This document shows positions 35,571 through 44,649 of a stretch of 64,000 nucleotides of DNA, piece by piece. The notes beneath the pieces were generated by a model. The model was given only the letters and a program-made list of their open reading frames with translations, was not told the origin of the DNA and did not search any database. Source of the stretch: Streptomyces sp. KMM 9044 (GTDB lineage: Bacteria; Actinomycetota; Actinomycetes; Streptomycetales; Streptomycetaceae); the NCBI RefSeq assembly GCF_024701375.2, contig NZ_CP113910.1, forward strand, positions 3,782,001 through 3,846,000, given 5' to 3'. The stretch's first letter is position 1, and every line of letters starts with the position of its first letter. Both the position numbers and the translations under genes were made by a program.

Positions 35571-36080
35571 TCACCCCTGCGGCTCCAGGTCCTCCTCCTC
35601 GAACACCAGCAGGGTGCGTGTGCTGAGCACCTCGGGGATCGCCTGGAGCCGGGTCAGCACCAGTTCCCGCAACGCCCGGTTGTCCGGGGTGTGCACCAGG
35701 AGCAGTACGTCGAAGTCGCCGCCCACCAGGGCGATGTGGGAGGCGCCGGGGAGCTGCCGGAGCTGCTCGCGAACCGTGCGCCAGGTGTTCTGGACGATTT
35801 TCAGGGTGATGTACGCGGAGGTGCCGTGACCGGCCCGTTCGTGGTCGACGCGAGCCCCGAAGCCCCGGATGACGCCGTCCTCGACGAGCCGGTTGATCCG
35901 GGCGTAGGCGTTCGCGCGGGAGACGTGGACCCGGTCGGCGACGGACCGGACGGAGGCGCGGCCGTCCGCCTGGAGCATGCGCAGGATGTCCTGGTCTATG
36001 GCGTCCAGAGGACGCGCGGGCGGCACCGGCCCGCTCCCCTCCGGACCCCCGGCACTCTCGGCCATTTGTTCAGACGACAC
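35571..36080 (-). CDS. Lrp/AsnC-family regulator (BkdR-like)
   Basis: This 169-residue protein has an N-terminal winged helix at about residues 27-75 (IDQDILRMLQADGRASVRSV, VHVSRANAYARINRL). A C-terminal RAM effector domain follows (YITLKIVQNTWRTVREQLRQ, GDFDVLLLVHTPDNRAL). These regulators respond to amino acids. It is divergent from bkdA (176 bp), so it is likely the bkd regulator, as BkdR is in other bacteria. The start at 36080 (GTG) or 36065 (ATG) is not settled. Confidence 0.88.
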   Translation of the reverse strand: MSSEQMAESAGGPEGSGPVPPARPLDAIDQDILRMLQADGRASVRSVADRVHVSRANAYARINRLVEDGVIRGFGARVDHERAGHGTSAYITLKIVQNTWRTVREQLRQLPGASHIALVGGDFDVLLLVHTPDNRALRELVLTRLQAIPEVLSTRTLLVFEEEDLEPQG

Positions 36081-36138
36081 CCGGCCCCGCCTCTCCGCCT
36101 TGGACGTACTGCGTCCATCTCAGGCTGTGGAGAACCGT

Positions 36139-36147
36139 TTGTCCACA
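36139..36147 (+). promoter_or_regulatory. Exact DnaA box in the Lrp-bkd gap
   Basis: TTGTCCACA is exact here. TTCTCCACA (one mismatch, minus strand) lies nearby at 36125-36133. Confidence 0.4.
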
Positions 36148-36181
36148 GCCTGGTACCACCCGTAGCCAAAATGTGCCGGCG

Positions 36182-36195
36182 ACCGAACAATCGGT
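36182..36195. promoter_or_regulatory. PaaR-like operator 3 (Lrp/bkd divergent promoters)
   Basis: ACCGAACAATCGGT differs from ACCGNNCGNNCGGT at one position. It lies between the Lrp gene and bkdA. Confidence 0.55.
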
Positions 36196-36255
36196 TGGTG
36201 GGGCGCGTCACAGACGCCGCACCCCACCAAGCGACTCCCACGAGGAGGTGCCGTC

Positions 36256-37428
36256 ATGACGGTCATGGAGCAGCGGGGCGCGTACCGGCCGACCCCGCCG
36301 CCCGCCTGGCAGCCACGTACCGACCCCGCGCCGCTGCTGCCCGACCCGGAGCCGTACCGCGTGCTCGGCACCGAGCGGGCCGACGCGGCCGACCCGGAGC
36401 TGCTGCGCCGGCTGTACGCGGAGCTGGTGAAGGGCCGCCGCTACAACGCGCAGGCCACCGCGCTCACCAAGCAGGGCCGTCTCGCGGTCTACCCCTCCAG
36501 CACCGGTCAGGAGGCCTGCGAGGTCGCCGCCGCGCTGGTCCTGAAGGAACAGGACTGGCTCTTCCCGAGCTACCGCGACACGCTCGCCGTCGTCGCGCGC
36601 GGGGTGGACCCCGTCGAGACCCTCACCCTCCTGCGCGGTGACCGGCACACCGGCTACGACCCCTACGAGCACCGGGTCGCGCCGTTGAGCACGCCGCTGG
36701 CCACCCAGTTGCCGCATGCCGTCGGACTCGCGCACGCCGCCCGCCTCAAGGGCGACGACGTGGTCGCGCTGGCGATGGTCGGCGACGGCGGGACCAGCGA
36801 GGGCGACTTCCACGAGGCACTGAACTTCGCCGCCGTGTGGCGGGCACCGGTCGTCTTCCTCGTCCAGAACAACGGCTTCGCGATCTCCGTCCCGCTTGCC
36901 AAACAGACCGCGGCCCCGTCGCTGGCACACAAGGCCGTCGGCTACGGGATGCCCGGCCGACTGGTCGACGGCAACGACGCGGCCGCCGTGCACGAGGTCC
37001 TGGCCGACGCCGTGCACCACGCGCGCGCGGGAGGCGGCCCGACCCTGGTCGAGGCGGTCACCTACCGCGTGGAGGCGCACACCAACGCCGACGACGCGAG
37101 CCGCTACCGGGGCGACGCCGAGGTGGAGACCTGGCGGGAGCACGACCCCGTCACGCTCCTCGGACAGGAACTGACCCGCCGCGGCCTGCTCGACGACGAC
37201 CGTCTCGCCGCCGTCCGTCAGGACGCCGAGACCATGGCCGCCGACCTGCGGGCGCGCATGAACCAGGACCCGGTGCTCGACCCCATGGACCTGTTCACCC
37301 ACGTCTACGCCGAGCCCACGCCCCAGCTGCTGGAACAACGGGAGCAGCTGCGGGCCGAGCTGGCGGCCGAAGCCGAAGCCGAAGCCGCGCCCGGTTCCGG
37401 GACCGAGCCGGGGGGCACGCAGCGATGA
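36256..37428 (+). CDS. bkdA: Branched-chain 2-oxoacid dehydrogenase E1 alpha (BkdA), cluster 1
   Basis: This is a 390-residue thiamin-diphosphate subunit. It decarboxylates the 2-oxoacids of valine, leucine and isoleucine, giving branched acyl-CoAs for fatty acid and polyketide starters. The ThDP motif runs from GDGGTSEGDFHEALNF to FLVQNN (about residues 176-204). The phosphorylation-loop region is present (HTNADDASRYRG). The ATG at 36256 has GAGGAGG upstream. Its stop overlaps the E1 beta start (ATGA). The order E1a-E1b-E2 is complete; no E3 is present. Confidence 0.95.
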   Translation: MTVMEQRGAYRPTPPPAWQPRTDPAPLLPDPEPYRVLGTERADAADPELLRRLYAELVKGRRYNAQATALTKQGRLAVYPSSTGQEACEVAAALVLKEQDWLFPSYRDTLAVVARGVDPVETLTLLRGDRHTGYDPYEHRVAPLSTPLATQLPHAVGLAHAARLKGDDVVALAMVGDGGTSEGDFHEALNFAAVWRAPVVFLVQNNGFAISVPLAKQTAAPSLAHKAVGYGMPGRLVDGNDAAAVHEVLADAVHHARAGGGPTLVEAVTYRVEAHTNADDASRYRGDAEVETWREHDPVTLLGQELTRRGLLDDDRLAAVRQDAETMAADLRARMNQDPVLDPMDLFTHVYAEPTPQLLEQREQLRAELAAEAEAEAAPGSGTEPGGTQR

Positions 37429-38429
37429 CCACCGTCGCCGCCAAACCGGCCACCATGGCACAGGCGCTCACCCGCGCGCTGCGCGACGCGATGGCCGCGG
37501 ACCCCTCCGTGCACGTGATGGGCGAGGACGTCGGCACCCTCGGCGGTGTCTTCCGGATCACCGACGGACTCGCCGAGGAGTTCGGCGAGGACCGCTGCAC
37601 GGACACCCCGCTGGCCGAGGCGGGCATCCTCGGGACAGCCGTCGGCATGGCGATGTACGGGCTGCGGCCGGTCGTGGAGATGCAGTTCGACGCGTTCGCC
37701 TACCCGGCGTTCGAGCAGTTGGTGTCGCACGTCGCCAGGATGCGCAACCGCACGCGTGGCAGGATGCCCCTGCCGCTCACCATCCGCATCCCCTACGGGG
37801 GTGGCATCGGCGGCGTCGAGCACCACAGCGACTCCTCCGAGGCGTACTACATGGCGACTCCCGGGCTTCATGTCGTCACGCCCGCGACCGTCCCGGACGC
37901 CTACGGGCTGCTGCGGGCCGCCATCGCCTCCGACGACCCGGTCGTTCTCCTCGAGCCCAAGCGCCTGTACTGGTCGAAGGACTCCTGGAACCCGGAGCAG
38001 CCGACGGCCGTCGAACCCTTGGGCCGTGCGGTGGTACGGCGCTCCGGCCGGAGCGCCACGCTCATCACGTACGGGCCGTCCCTTCCCGTCTGCGTGGAGG
38101 CGGCCGAGGCGGCCCGCGCCGAGGGCTGGGACCTGGAGGTCGTCGATCTGCGCTCGCTGGTGCCGTTCGACGACGCGACGGTGTGCGCCTCGGTGCGGCG
38201 GACGGGACGTGCGGTCGTCGTCCACGAGTCGGGCGGTTTCGGCGGTCCCGGCGGGGAGATCGCGGCCCGGGTCACGGAGCGCTGCTTCCACCGTCTGGAG
38301 GCACCGGTGCTGCGTGTGGCAGGGTTCGACCTCCCGTATCCGCCGCCGATGCTGGAGCGTCACCACCTGCCCGGCGTGGACCGGATCCTGGATGCCGTGG
38401 GGCGTCTGCAGTGGGAGGCCGAAAGCTGA
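37425..38429 (+). CDS. bkdB: Branched-chain 2-oxoacid dehydrogenase E1 beta (BkdB), cluster 1
   Basis: This 334-residue transketolase-like subunit pairs with BkdA. Motifs include VMGEDVGTLGGVFRITDGL, IRIPYGGGIGGVEHHSDS, PVVLLEPKRLYW and VVHESGGFGGPGGEIAARV. The ATG at 37425 overlaps the bkdA stop, and its own stop overlaps the E2 start (TGATG), so all three subunits are coupled. Confidence 0.95.
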   Translation: MTTVAAKPATMAQALTRALRDAMAADPSVHVMGEDVGTLGGVFRITDGLAEEFGEDRCTDTPLAEAGILGTAVGMAMYGLRPVVEMQFDAFAYPAFEQLVSHVARMRNRTRGRMPLPLTIRIPYGGGIGGVEHHSDSSEAYYMATPGLHVVTPATVPDAYGLLRAAIASDDPVVLLEPKRLYWSKDSWNPEQPTAVEPLGRAVVRRSGRSATLITYGPSLPVCVEAAEAARAEGWDLEVVDLRSLVPFDDATVCASVRRTGRAVVVHESGGFGGPGGEIAARVTERCFHRLEAPVLRVAGFDLPYPPPMLERHHLPGVDRILDAVGRLQWEAES

Positions 38430-39979
38430 TGGCAGAGGTGCTGGAGTTCAAGCTGCCCGACCTCGGTGAGGGGCTCACCGGGGCGGAGATCGTGCGCTGG
38501 CTGGTCGAGGTCGGCGAGGTCGTCGCCGTCGACCAGCCGGTCGTCGAGGTCGAGACGGCCAAGGCGATGGTGGACGTGCCCTGCCCGTACGGGGGCGTGG
38601 TCACCGCCCGCTTCGGCGACGAGGGCGCCGAGGTGCCGGTGGGCGCCCCGCTGATCACGGTCGCGGTGGGCGGCCCGGCCGACGAGGACGGCCGTCCGGC
38701 GCGGGAGACGCCTTCCACGACGGACGGCTCTCCCGCCGATGCCCCGCGTGCGGCGGTTTCCCGCGCAAAGGGCCCGCAGCCGGCGGGGTCCGGCAACGTG
38801 CTGGTCGGTTACGGAACGTCGGAGGCACCGGCCCGGCGGCGCAGGGCGCGGCCGGGCCGGCCGGCGCCGAGCGCGCCGGCGTCGCCCGCCGCTTCCACCG
38901 CTTCCTCCCCGGCCACGGCGAACGGTTGGACCGCCGCCGAAGGACAGGCACCCGCTGCCCGGCAGGCCCGTACGGCCGCCGGGGCGGTGGACGGGCCGGT
39001 ACCCGTGATCTCGCCGCTGGTGCGCCGACTGGCCCGGCAGCATGGTCTGGATCTGCGCGAGATGTCCGGTTCCGGGCCCGAGGGGCTGATCCTGCGGGCG
39101 GACGTGGAGTACGCCCTCCGGGCCGCCGGAACGCAGTCGGGCAGGGACAAGGACCGGACGCCCACACCCTCCACCGAGCCGCGCGCGCCGCGGACACCGG
39201 CACAGGAACCGGCACCGTCGCAGGTGTACACGCCGGCGGTCGGAGTCCCGACTGCCTCGGAATCCGCCCGTATCCCCCTCAAGGGCGTCCGCGGTGTCAT
39301 GGCCGGCAAGCTGTCCCGCAGCCGCACCGAGATCCCCGACGCGACCTGTTGGGTGGACGCCGACGCGACCGAGCTGATGCGGGCGCGGGACGCGATGCGG
39401 CGTTTCGCCGAGGAACGCCCGCAGAGCCCCGCGGCCGGCGGGCCGAAGATCTCCGTGCTCGCTCTGCTGGCCCGGATCTGCACCGCCGCGCTGACCCGCT
39501 TCCCCGAGCTCAACTCCTCCGTGGACATGACGGCCAGGGAGGTCGTCCAGCACAGGGCCGTGCATCTCGGCTTCGCCGCGCAGACCGAGCGCGGGCTCGT
39601 CGTCCCCGTCGTCCGGGACGCGCACACGCGCAACGCGGAGTCGCTGACGGCGGAGTTCGCCCGGCTGACCGAGGCGGCCCGCACGGGAACGCTGCCGCCG
39701 GCGGAACTCACCGGCGGCACGTTCACGCTGAACAACTACGGCGTCTTCGGCGTCGACGGCTCCACCCCGATCATCAACCACCCCGAGGCCGCCATGCTCG
39801 GCGTCGGCCGCATCGTCCCCAAGCCGTGGGTGCACGAGGGCGAGTTGGCGGTGCGGCAGGTCGTGCAGCTCTCGCTCACCTTCGACCACCGGGTCTGTGA
39901 CGGCGGCACGGCGGGCGGCTTCCTGCGGTACGTGGCGGACTGTGTGGAGCAACCGGCGGTGCTGCTGCGCACGCTGTGA
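38429..39979 (+). CDS. bkdC: Branched-chain 2-oxoacid dehydrogenase E2 (BkdC), cluster 1
   Basis: This is a 516-residue dihydrolipoyl acyltransferase. An N-terminal lipoyl domain (residues 5-80) carries the lipoyl-lysine in ETAKAMVDVPC. After an Ala/Pro linker, a peripheral-subunit-binding domain at about 190-230 reads SPLVRRLARQHGLDLREMSG. The catalytic domain ends with LTFDHRVCDGGTAGGFL, where His and Asp are catalytic. It closes cluster 1. E3 (lipoamide dehydrogenase) is not in this window and must be shared. Confidence 0.95.
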   Translation: MAEVLEFKLPDLGEGLTGAEIVRWLVEVGEVVAVDQPVVEVETAKAMVDVPCPYGGVVTARFGDEGAEVPVGAPLITVAVGGPADEDGRPARETPSTTDGSPADAPRAAVSRAKGPQPAGSGNVLVGYGTSEAPARRRRARPGRPAPSAPASPAASTASSPATANGWTAAEGQAPAARQARTAAGAVDGPVPVISPLVRRLARQHGLDLREMSGSGPEGLILRADVEYALRAAGTQSGRDKDRTPTPSTEPRAPRTPAQEPAPSQVYTPAVGVPTASESARIPLKGVRGVMAGKLSRSRTEIPDATCWVDADATELMRARDAMRRFAEERPQSPAAGGPKISVLALLARICTAALTRFPELNSSVDMTAREVVQHRAVHLGFAAQTERGLVVPVVRDAHTRNAESLTAEFARLTEAARTGTLPPAELTGGTFTLNNYGVFGVDGSTPIINHPEAAMLGVGRIVPKPWVHEGELAVRQVVQLSLTFDHRVCDGGTAGGFLRYVADCVEQPAVLLRTL

Positions 39980-40052
39980 CGTCTTTTCCGTCCGACCGCG
40001 TTGTCCGTGCCCCCGCGTTCCCTGTGATCGCGGGGGCACGCATACTCGGGGG

Positions 40053-41108
40053 GTGACCGAGTACGAGCTCCCGGGTGCCCCCGGAGCCGCTGGCGACCGC
40101 ACCCGTGACCGCGACCCCGAGCCGGGCCGGGCGGCACCCGCCGCGTACGACGAATCCGCCGCGCACTCGCCGTTCCCCACACCCGCCGCGCCCCTCGTCC
40201 ACGACGCCCTCGTGCTGGCCGGTGGCGGTGCCCGGAGGCTCGGGGGCGCGGACAAGCCCGGGGTGCGGGTGGGCGGCCGGGCACTGCTCGACCGGGTGCT
40301 GGCCGCCTGCTCCGGCGCCCGCACCACCGTGGTCGTGGCCGACCCCCGGCCCACCTCCCGGCCCGTGTCCTGGACCCGTGAGGAGCCGCCGGGCGGCGGA
40401 CCGCTCGCCGCGCTCGACGCGGGGCTCCGGCTGAGCACCGCTCAGTATGCCGTACTGCTCTCCGCCGACCTGCCGTTCCTCGACGGCCCCACGGTCGACG
40501 AGCTGCTGACCACCCTGCGCACGAGTACGGCCGACGGGGTTCTGCTGACCGACGGCGACGGCCGGGACCAGCCGCTCGTGGCCGCGTACCGGACGGCTGC
40601 CCTGCGCCGCGGACTGGCCGCGCTCACCGAGCGCCACGGCGCGTTGGCCGGGCTGCCTCTGCGCCGGCTGACCGGCTCGCTCGACCTCACCCGAATCCAC
40701 GGCCCGGAGGCATCGTTCGACTGCGACACCTGGGACGACATCGCCGCCGCCAGAGCACGCATCAGGGAGCATGGACACGTGTTGGATGAATGGATTTCCG
40801 CAGTCAAGGACGAGCTGGGCATCGAGCTGGACGTCGACACCGGCCTCCTCCTCGACCTCGCCCGTGACGCCGCCCACGGTGTGGCCAGGCCGGCGGCGCC
40901 GCTGACCACCTTCCTCGTCGGCTACGCGGCGGCCCGCGCGGGCGGTGACCGGGAGGCCGTCGCCGAGGCCGCGCGCAAGGCCGCCGCCCTCGCCGTCCGC
41001 TGGGCCGACGAGGACACCACCGACGCCGCGTCCGCGCAGCCCGCAGACAAGCAGCCCGACGCCTCCGCCGCCGACGCAGCCCCCGGTGCGCGCCCGGACG
41101 CCGAATGA
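40053..41108 (+). CDS. MobA-like nucleotidyltransferase fused to a DUF6457 domain
   Basis: This is a 351-residue protein. After a low-complexity start, the nucleotidyltransferase domain (about 45-240) has LAGGGARRLGGADKPGVRVG and LLSADLPFLDGPTVDELL, as in MobA, which attaches GMP to molybdopterin. A second domain from about residue 250 (VLDEWISAVKDELGIELDVD through LTTFLVGYAAARAGG) matches DUF6457. Domain two is usually a separate small protein, so this is a fusion, common in Streptomyces. It overlaps moeA by ATGA. The start (GTG 40053) is approximate. Confidence 0.88.
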   Translation: MTEYELPGAPGAAGDRTRDRDPEPGRAAPAAYDESAAHSPFPTPAAPLVHDALVLAGGGARRLGGADKPGVRVGGRALLDRVLAACSGARTTVVVADPRPTSRPVSWTREEPPGGGPLAALDAGLRLSTAQYAVLLSADLPFLDGPTVDELLTTLRTSTADGVLLTDGDGRDQPLVAAYRTAALRRGLAALTERHGALAGLPLRRLTGSLDLTRIHGPEASFDCDTWDDIAAARARIREHGHVLDEWISAVKDELGIELDVDTGLLLDLARDAAHGVARPAAPLTTFLVGYAAARAGGDREAVAEAARKAAALAVRWADEDTTDAASAQPADKQPDASAADAAPGARPDAE

Positions 41109-42589
41109 ACACGCCCGATGCCCGGGCCGACAAGGACACCGGGACCACCGACGACGCCGAGGATTCCGACGACCTCGACGTCGAGGAAGCTCTCGCCCTC
41201 GTGAACGACACCTCCGGCCGTACCTCCGGTGGCCCCGCGCACGCACGCTCCCCCCGCAGGGGCGGAACCCGGCCCGCCGCGGACGGTCCGAGCCCCGCCA
41301 CCCGTCACCACCCGCGCCACTCCCTTTCGTGGACCGAGGCCCGTGACGTCGCCGAGCGTGCGGCACGCCAGGGCACCGGCAGCCGGTCCACCCACCGCAC
41401 CCCGGTCCCCGTGCCGCTCGACGCCGCCCTCGGTCTCACCCTCGCCGCCCCTCTCACGGCCCTCACCGACCTGCCGTCCTTCGACACCTCGGCCATGGAC
41501 GGCTGGGCGGTCTCCGGCCCCGGGCCCTGGGCCGTACGGGAGAAAGACGTCCTCGCCGGGTACGCCGAGCACCCGCCGCTCACCGACGGTGAAGCCGTCC
41601 GTATCGCCACCGGGGCCCGCGTCCCCCCGGACACCACCGCCGTCCTGCGCAGCGAACACGGCCGCACGGACGACAACGGCCGGCTGCACGCCATCCGGCT
41701 CCGAGCCGCCACCGCAACCCGGTCAGGGGGCGCACCCCACGCCGGGCCCGCCTCCGCAGTCGCGCACGGGCAGGACATCCGCCCCCGCGGTCAGGAGTGC
41801 CGCAGCGGCGACCAGTTGCTGTCCGTCGGCACCCTGGTGACCCCGGCCGTGCTGGGCCTCGCCGCGGCTGCCGGATACGACACGCTCAGCGCTCTCCCCC
41901 GCCCCCGCGTCGAAGTCCTCGTACTCGGTGACGAACTGCTCACCGGAGGCCTTCCGCACGACGGACTGATCCGGGACGCCCTCGGCCCGATGCTGCCGCC
42001 CTGGCTGCGCGCACTCGGCGCCGAGGTCACCGCCGTCCGCCGGGTCCGCGACGACGCGCGGACGCTGCACAAGGCGATCACGAAGTCCGACGCCGACGTC
42101 GTCGTCACCACCGGAGGCACCGCCGCGGGCCCGGTCGACCACGTTCACCCGACGCTGCGCCGCATCGACGCCGAACTCCTCGTGGACGGAGTCGAGGTGC
42201 GCCCCGGCCACCCCATGCTCCTGGCCCGCACCAAGGAGAACCAGTACCTCGTCGGTCTGCCGGGCAACCCCCTCGCCGCGGTTTCCGGGCTGCTCACGCT
42301 CGCCGAGCCCTTGCTGCGGACTCTCGCGGCCCGCCCGGCACCCGAGCCGTACACGATGCCGCTGCGGGACGCCGTCCACGGGCATCCACACGACACCCGG
42401 CTCATCCCGGTCGTCCTGCGCGGTGACGTGGCCGGGCCGTTGCACTACAACGGTCCGGCCATGCTGCGCGGCATCGCGGCGGCCGACGCCCTCGCCGTCG
42501 TCCCCCCGGGTGGTACGCGACCCGGTCAGGAGGCGGAACTGCTCGACCTGCCCTGGGCGTCCGGAGGAATCGGGGTGTGTTTCACGTGA
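41105..42589 (+). CDS. moeA: Molybdopterin molybdenumtransferase MoeA
   Basis: This 494-residue enzyme inserts molybdate into adenylated molybdopterin. An unusual N-terminal extension of about 75 residues precedes the MoeA core: DVAERAARQGTGS, SAMDGWAV substrate motif, IATGARVPPDTTAVL, VLVLGDELLTGG and VVVTTGGTAAGPVDHV. Here TTGGTAAGP replaces the usual TSGGVSVGD, a deviation that recurs in actinobacterial copies. The ATG overlaps the MobA-like stop. The last 13 bases overlap the next gene's start and contain parS. Confidence 0.9.
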   Translation: MNTPDARADKDTGTTDDAEDSDDLDVEEALALVNDTSGRTSGGPAHARSPRRGGTRPAADGPSPATRHHPRHSLSWTEARDVAERAARQGTGSRSTHRTPVPVPLDAALGLTLAAPLTALTDLPSFDTSAMDGWAVSGPGPWAVREKDVLAGYAEHPPLTDGEAVRIATGARVPPDTTAVLRSEHGRTDDNGRLHAIRLRAATATRSGGAPHAGPASAVAHGQDIRPRGQECRSGDQLLSVGTLVTPAVLGLAAAAGYDTLSALPRPRVEVLVLGDELLTGGLPHDGLIRDALGPMLPPWLRALGAEVTAVRRVRDDARTLHKAITKSDADVVVTTGGTAAGPVDHVHPTLRRIDAELLVDGVEVRPGHPMLLARTKENQYLVGLPGNPLAAVSGLLTLAEPLLRTLAARPAPEPYTMPLRDAVHGHPHDTRLIPVVLRGDVAGPLHYNGPAMLRGIAAADALAVVPPGGTRPGQEAELLDLPWASGGIGVCFT

Positions 42590-43680
42590 AACTTCCGGGC
42601 CAGGACGCCATTGCCCGCCAGGCGGACGAGCATCTGGTGACCCATCGGGTGAAGCTGCCGAGGAAGGTGGTCGAGCACCCGATCCGCCAGGTCACCAAGC
42701 GGCTGTCCATGGCGTTGCTCCTCCTCGTGGTCACGGCGTTGATCGTGTACATCGACCGCGACGGCTACACCGACAACTCCGACGGCCCTCTCGACTTCCT
42801 CGATGCCTTCTACTACGCGACCGTCACGCTCTCCACCACGGGGTACGGCGACATCACCCCGGTCAGTGACGCCGCCCGGCTGACCAACATCCTCGTCATC
42901 ACGCCGTTGCGTGTGATGTTCCTGATCATCCTGGTCGGCACCACCCTCGAAGCCCTCACCGAACGCACGCGGGAGGAGTGGCGACTGAACCGCTGGAGGT
43001 CCACGTTGCGTGATCACACCGTCGTCGTCGGGTTCGGCACGAAGGGCAGGTCCGCGATCAAGACCGTCTGCGCGACGGGGCTCCGCAAGGAGCAGGTCGT
43101 GGTCGTCGACCCGAGCAGCAAGGCGATCGAGGCCGCCGCGGCCGACGGATACGCGGGTGTCATAGGGGATGCGACGCGCAGCGAGGTGCTGAAGCGGGCC
43201 GAGGCCTACCGGGCGAAGCAGATCATCATCGCCACGCAGCGCGACGACACCGCCGTGCTGGTGACACTGACGGCCCGTCAGCTCAACCGCGGCGCGAAGA
43301 TCGTGGTCGCGGTGCGCGAGGAGGAGAACGCCCCGCTGCTGAAGCAGTCGGGTGCCGACGCGGTCATCACCAGTGCCAGCGCGGCCGGCCGGCTGCTCGG
43401 TCTGTCCGTGCTCAGCCCCGCGGCCGGCAGGGTGATGGAGGACCTCATCCAGCAGGGCACCGGTCTCGACATGATAGAACGGCCGGTCATAAAGGCCGAG
43501 GTGGGCAAATCGCCGCGGCAGATCGACGATCTGGTGGTGAGCGTTCTCCGAGGGCACCGGGTGCTCGGCTACGACGACGAGCACGTCGGGACGCTCGAGC
43601 TGACGGACCGGCTGATCACCATCGTGCGGGCGACGCCGGGCACCCCGGTCACCCCCGACATCCGTCCGCTCCACGACTGA
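42577..43680 (+). CDS. Potassium channel with TrkA/RCK regulatory domain
   Basis: This 367-residue membrane protein has two transmembrane helices (about 48-66 and 102-122) around a pore with filter TLSTTGYGDITPV (about 87). An RCK N domain follows (VVVGFGTKGRSAIK, VIGDATRSEVLKRAEAYRAK) and an RCK C region to the end. It should form a ligand-gated potassium channel. The GTG at 42577 with GGAGGA upstream overlaps the end of moeA. The first six codons (GTG TTT CAC GTG AAA CTT) contain the parS 14-mer, so the N-terminus reads MFHVKL. Confidence 0.93.
   Translation: MFHVKLPGQDAIARQADEHLVTHRVKLPRKVVEHPIRQVTKRLSMALLLLVVTALIVYIDRDGYTDNSDGPLDFLDAFYYATVTLSTTGYGDITPVSDAARLTNILVITPLRVMFLIILVGTTLEALTERTREEWRLNRWRSTLRDHTVVVGFGTKGRSAIKTVCATGLRKEQVVVVDPSSKAIEAAAADGYAGVIGDATRSEVLKRAEAYRAKQIIIATQRDDTAVLVTLTARQLNRGAKIVVAVREEENAPLLKQSGADAVITSASAAGRLLGLSVLSPAAGRVMEDLIQQGTGLDMIERPVIKAEVGKSPRQIDDLVVSVLRGHRVLGYDDEHVGTLELTDRLITIVRATPGTPVTPDIRPLHD
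42579..42592. other. parS: parS centromere site (perfect), inside the channel gene start
   Basis: GTTTCACGTGAAAC is an exact parS 14-mer overlapping both the moeA 3' end and codons 1-6 of the potassium channel. It is the second perfect copy in this window. Confidence 0.92.
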
Positions 43681-43735
43681 CGCCGCCGGGACGTTACGAG
43701 AAACACGAGAGATCACAAGAGGCCGCGAGGAACAA

Positions 43736-43772
43736 CGCGGAGTCCCCGGGCACCCGGCCCGGGGACTCCGCG
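43736..43772. terminator. Bidirectional terminator between channel and ABC permease genes
   Basis: CGCGGAGTCCCCGGG pairs perfectly with CCCGGGGACTCCGCG (15-bp stem, 7-base loop). It serves the two convergent genes. Confidence 0.85.
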
Positions 43773-43797
43773 TTTCCGCCCGCCTCGCCGGTCCGCG

Positions 43798-44649
43798 TCA
43801 CTTGCGGTTGTAGAGCCGCATCGTGACCGGCCCGAAGACCAGGACGAACAGGGCGGACCACCCCAGCGACCAGGCGACCTCGTCGGCCGGCCAGTCCCCC
43901 GCCATCAGTTCGCGCACCGCGGACGCGAGGTGCGTGACAGGACTGTTGTTGACGAAGGCCTGGAGCCAGCCCGGCATGGTGCCTGGGTCGACGAAGACGT
44001 TGGACAGGAAGGTGAGCGGGAAGATCACCATCATGCTGACGCCCATCACCGACTTCTCGGTGCGCAGCATCAGCCCGAACATCGTCCAGATCCACGAGAA
44101 CGCGAACGCGAAGACCACCAGCAGCGCGATCCCGGCGAGTACACCGGCGACCCCGCCGTCCGGCCGGTAGCCGAGGATGATGCCCACGGTGAGCATCACG
44201 ACGGACGCGATGGTGTAGCGCAGGGCGTCGCCGAGCAGATAGCCGACCATCGTCGAGGGCCGCCAGATCGGCAGGGTGCGGAACCGGTCGAAGACGCCCT
44301 TCTCGATGTCCGTGTTGACCGAGACACCGGTGTACATCGTGATCATCACGACCGACATCACCAGGATGCCCGGCAGCAGGAACTGGATGTACTCCGTCGG
44401 CGAACCGGCCAGCGCCCCGCCGAAGAGGTACGTGTACATCAGCACCATCATGATCGGGAACGCGGTGACGTCGAAGAGCTGCTCCGGCACATGCTTGATC
44501 TTGAGGATCGCGCGCCAGCCGAAGGTCAGGGAGGCCGACCACGCGCTGGGCCGTGGCGGACGCTCCTTGGCGACCAGCAGCTCGGCGAGGGAGTCGGTGC
44601 GGACCGGGGCGAGTTCTGTGCTTTCGGTGGTCGTCGTCACGGTACTCAT
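43798..44649 (-). CDS. ABC-2 type transporter permease (DrrB-like)
   Basis: This is a 283-residue polytopic permease with about six transmembrane helices. Family features are [40 protein letters not shown] and [19 protein letters not shown]. The N-terminal 40 residues are cytoplasmic. The ATG at 44649 overlaps the ATPase stop (ATGA), giving a two-gene transporter. DrrAB-type exporters move lipophilic compounds; the substrate here is not deducible. Confidence 0.92.
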   Translation of the reverse strand: MSTVTTTTESTELAPVRTDSLAELLVAKERPPRPSAWSASLTFGWRAILKIKHVPEQLFDVTAFPIMMVLMYTYLFGGALAGSPTEYIQFLLPGILVMSVVMITMYTGVSVNTDIEKGVFDRFRTLPIWRPSTMVGYLLGDALRYTIASVVMLTVGIILGYRPDGGVAGVLAGIALLVVFAFAFSWIWTMFGLMLRTEKSVMGVSMMVIFPLTFLSNVFVDPGTMPGWLQAFVNNSPVTHLASAVRELMAGDWPADEVAWSLGWSALFVLVFGPVTMRLYNRK

